From positions 62,001-126,000 of the forward strand of contig CANTFL010001198.1 in assembly GCA_947650285.1 (NCBI GenBank): DNA of 64,000 nucleotides, in the 5' to 3' direction. This DNA is from Hyaloperonospora brassicae (taxonomy: Eukaryota; Oomycota; Peronosporomycetes; Peronosporales; Peronosporaceae). This document shows, piece by piece, positions 63,797-64,000 of this stretch; within the stretch, counting starts at the first letter, position 1, and the number at the start of each line of letters is the position of its first letter. Under the pieces are notes generated by a model, which was not told the origin of the DNA, made no database searches, and was given only the letters and a program-made list of their open reading frames with translations. A program made the translations under genes and the position numbers.

Positions 63797-64000
63797 ATGT
63801 CGTCTGCGGGGCGAAAGAACTACTCAGAAGAAGCCCTGAAAGCCGATTTGCGTGCGTATGCCGCGGGCGCAAAGATCAGCCGCGTTTGTAACGAACATCA
63901 TGGTGTTCCTGAGTGAACGATTCGGCATCGAGCCGACGTTCCTAAAAAAAATGGCGTGGCGCTACGAAAGCCTGGGCCGTCACCAATACCGGGACAAAAA
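63797..64000 (+). pseudogene. Pogo/Tigger-like transposase, 5' part, runs off window
   Basis: ATG 63797 (another in-frame ATG at 63770) begins MSSAGRKNYSEEALKADLRA, then YAAGAKISRVCNEHHGVPE, a Psq-type helix-turn-helix. It is stopped by TGA at 63914-63916 and continues in frame as TIRHRADVPKK ... RKPGPSPIPGQ, the conserved joint of pogo-type transposases before the CENPB-like second HTH. The catalytic DDE part is beyond the window. The in-frame stop suggests an inactive copy, unless a sequencing error. Confidence 0.7.

Overview
This window is nuclear DNA of an oomycete, most likely Peronosporales (Phytophthora or a downy mildew). The evidence is the gene repertoire (plant-type NPL4, EF-hand VPS13, ATAD3, a SCYL1 pseudokinase), introns of 58-137 bp with GTRNGT-type donors and CAG/TAG acceptors, very short spacers between housekeeping genes, and retroelements of oomycete type with DCGA-protease gypsy and copia pol fragments. 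Species cannot be fixed from the sequence alone.

Layout. 1-2767 holds a decayed hAT DNA transposon with terminal inverted repeats and a near-perfect 8-bp target duplication. 3.6-25.5 kb is a compact gene block: PEX5 (+, 3 exons), a giant VPS13 lipid-transfer protein (+, single exon, 2,887 aa), a Nog1-like GTPase (+, 10 exons), an aminoalcohol (choline/ethanolamine) phosphotransferase (+, 4 exons), then on the minus strand a SCY1-like pseudokinase (5 exons) and Ku70 (9 exons). 25.5-34.5 kb is AT-richer and gene-poor, with a degenerate minus-strand Ty1/copia element bounded by 268-bp LTRs (27771-32607). 34.5-36.8 kb carries a convergent pair: an N-myristoylated-type PP2C phosphatase (+) and a two-PDZ protein (-).

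38.7-44.3 kb is a transposon graveyard: a truncated gypsy LTR plus gag, a solo LTR nested in that gag, and a 4.1-kb head-to-head inverted repeat (two arms of about 1.2-1.3 kb, each with a 15-bp minisatellite) around copia reverse transcriptase debris. 45.1-52.1 kb is a second housekeeping block: proteasome alpha5 (+, 4 exons), a membrane-anchored uridine kinase (-), NPL4 (-), ATAD3 (-) and a divergent small tail-anchored-like protein (+). After a (GA)n tract, 53220-61246 is a nearly complete but inactivated Ty3/gypsy element with 441/442-bp LTRs and a perfect CACGT duplication. It carries a chromodomain at the 3' end of pol, a solo LTR inserted into RNase H, and a long antisense reading frame between pol and the 3' LTR. 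The window ends in low-information sequence, a divergent fragment of the inverted-repeat family, and the start of a pogo-like transposase that runs off the end.

The cellular genes form no obvious pathway. Loose themes are protein and organelle quality control (PEX5, proteasome alpha5, NPL4, ATAD3) and membrane lipids (VPS13, phosphotransferase). Many of the ORF starts a computer would call here are GTG or TTG; starts given below are ATG codons chosen by inspection, and exon boundaries were fitted by hand from reading phase and splice-site sequence.
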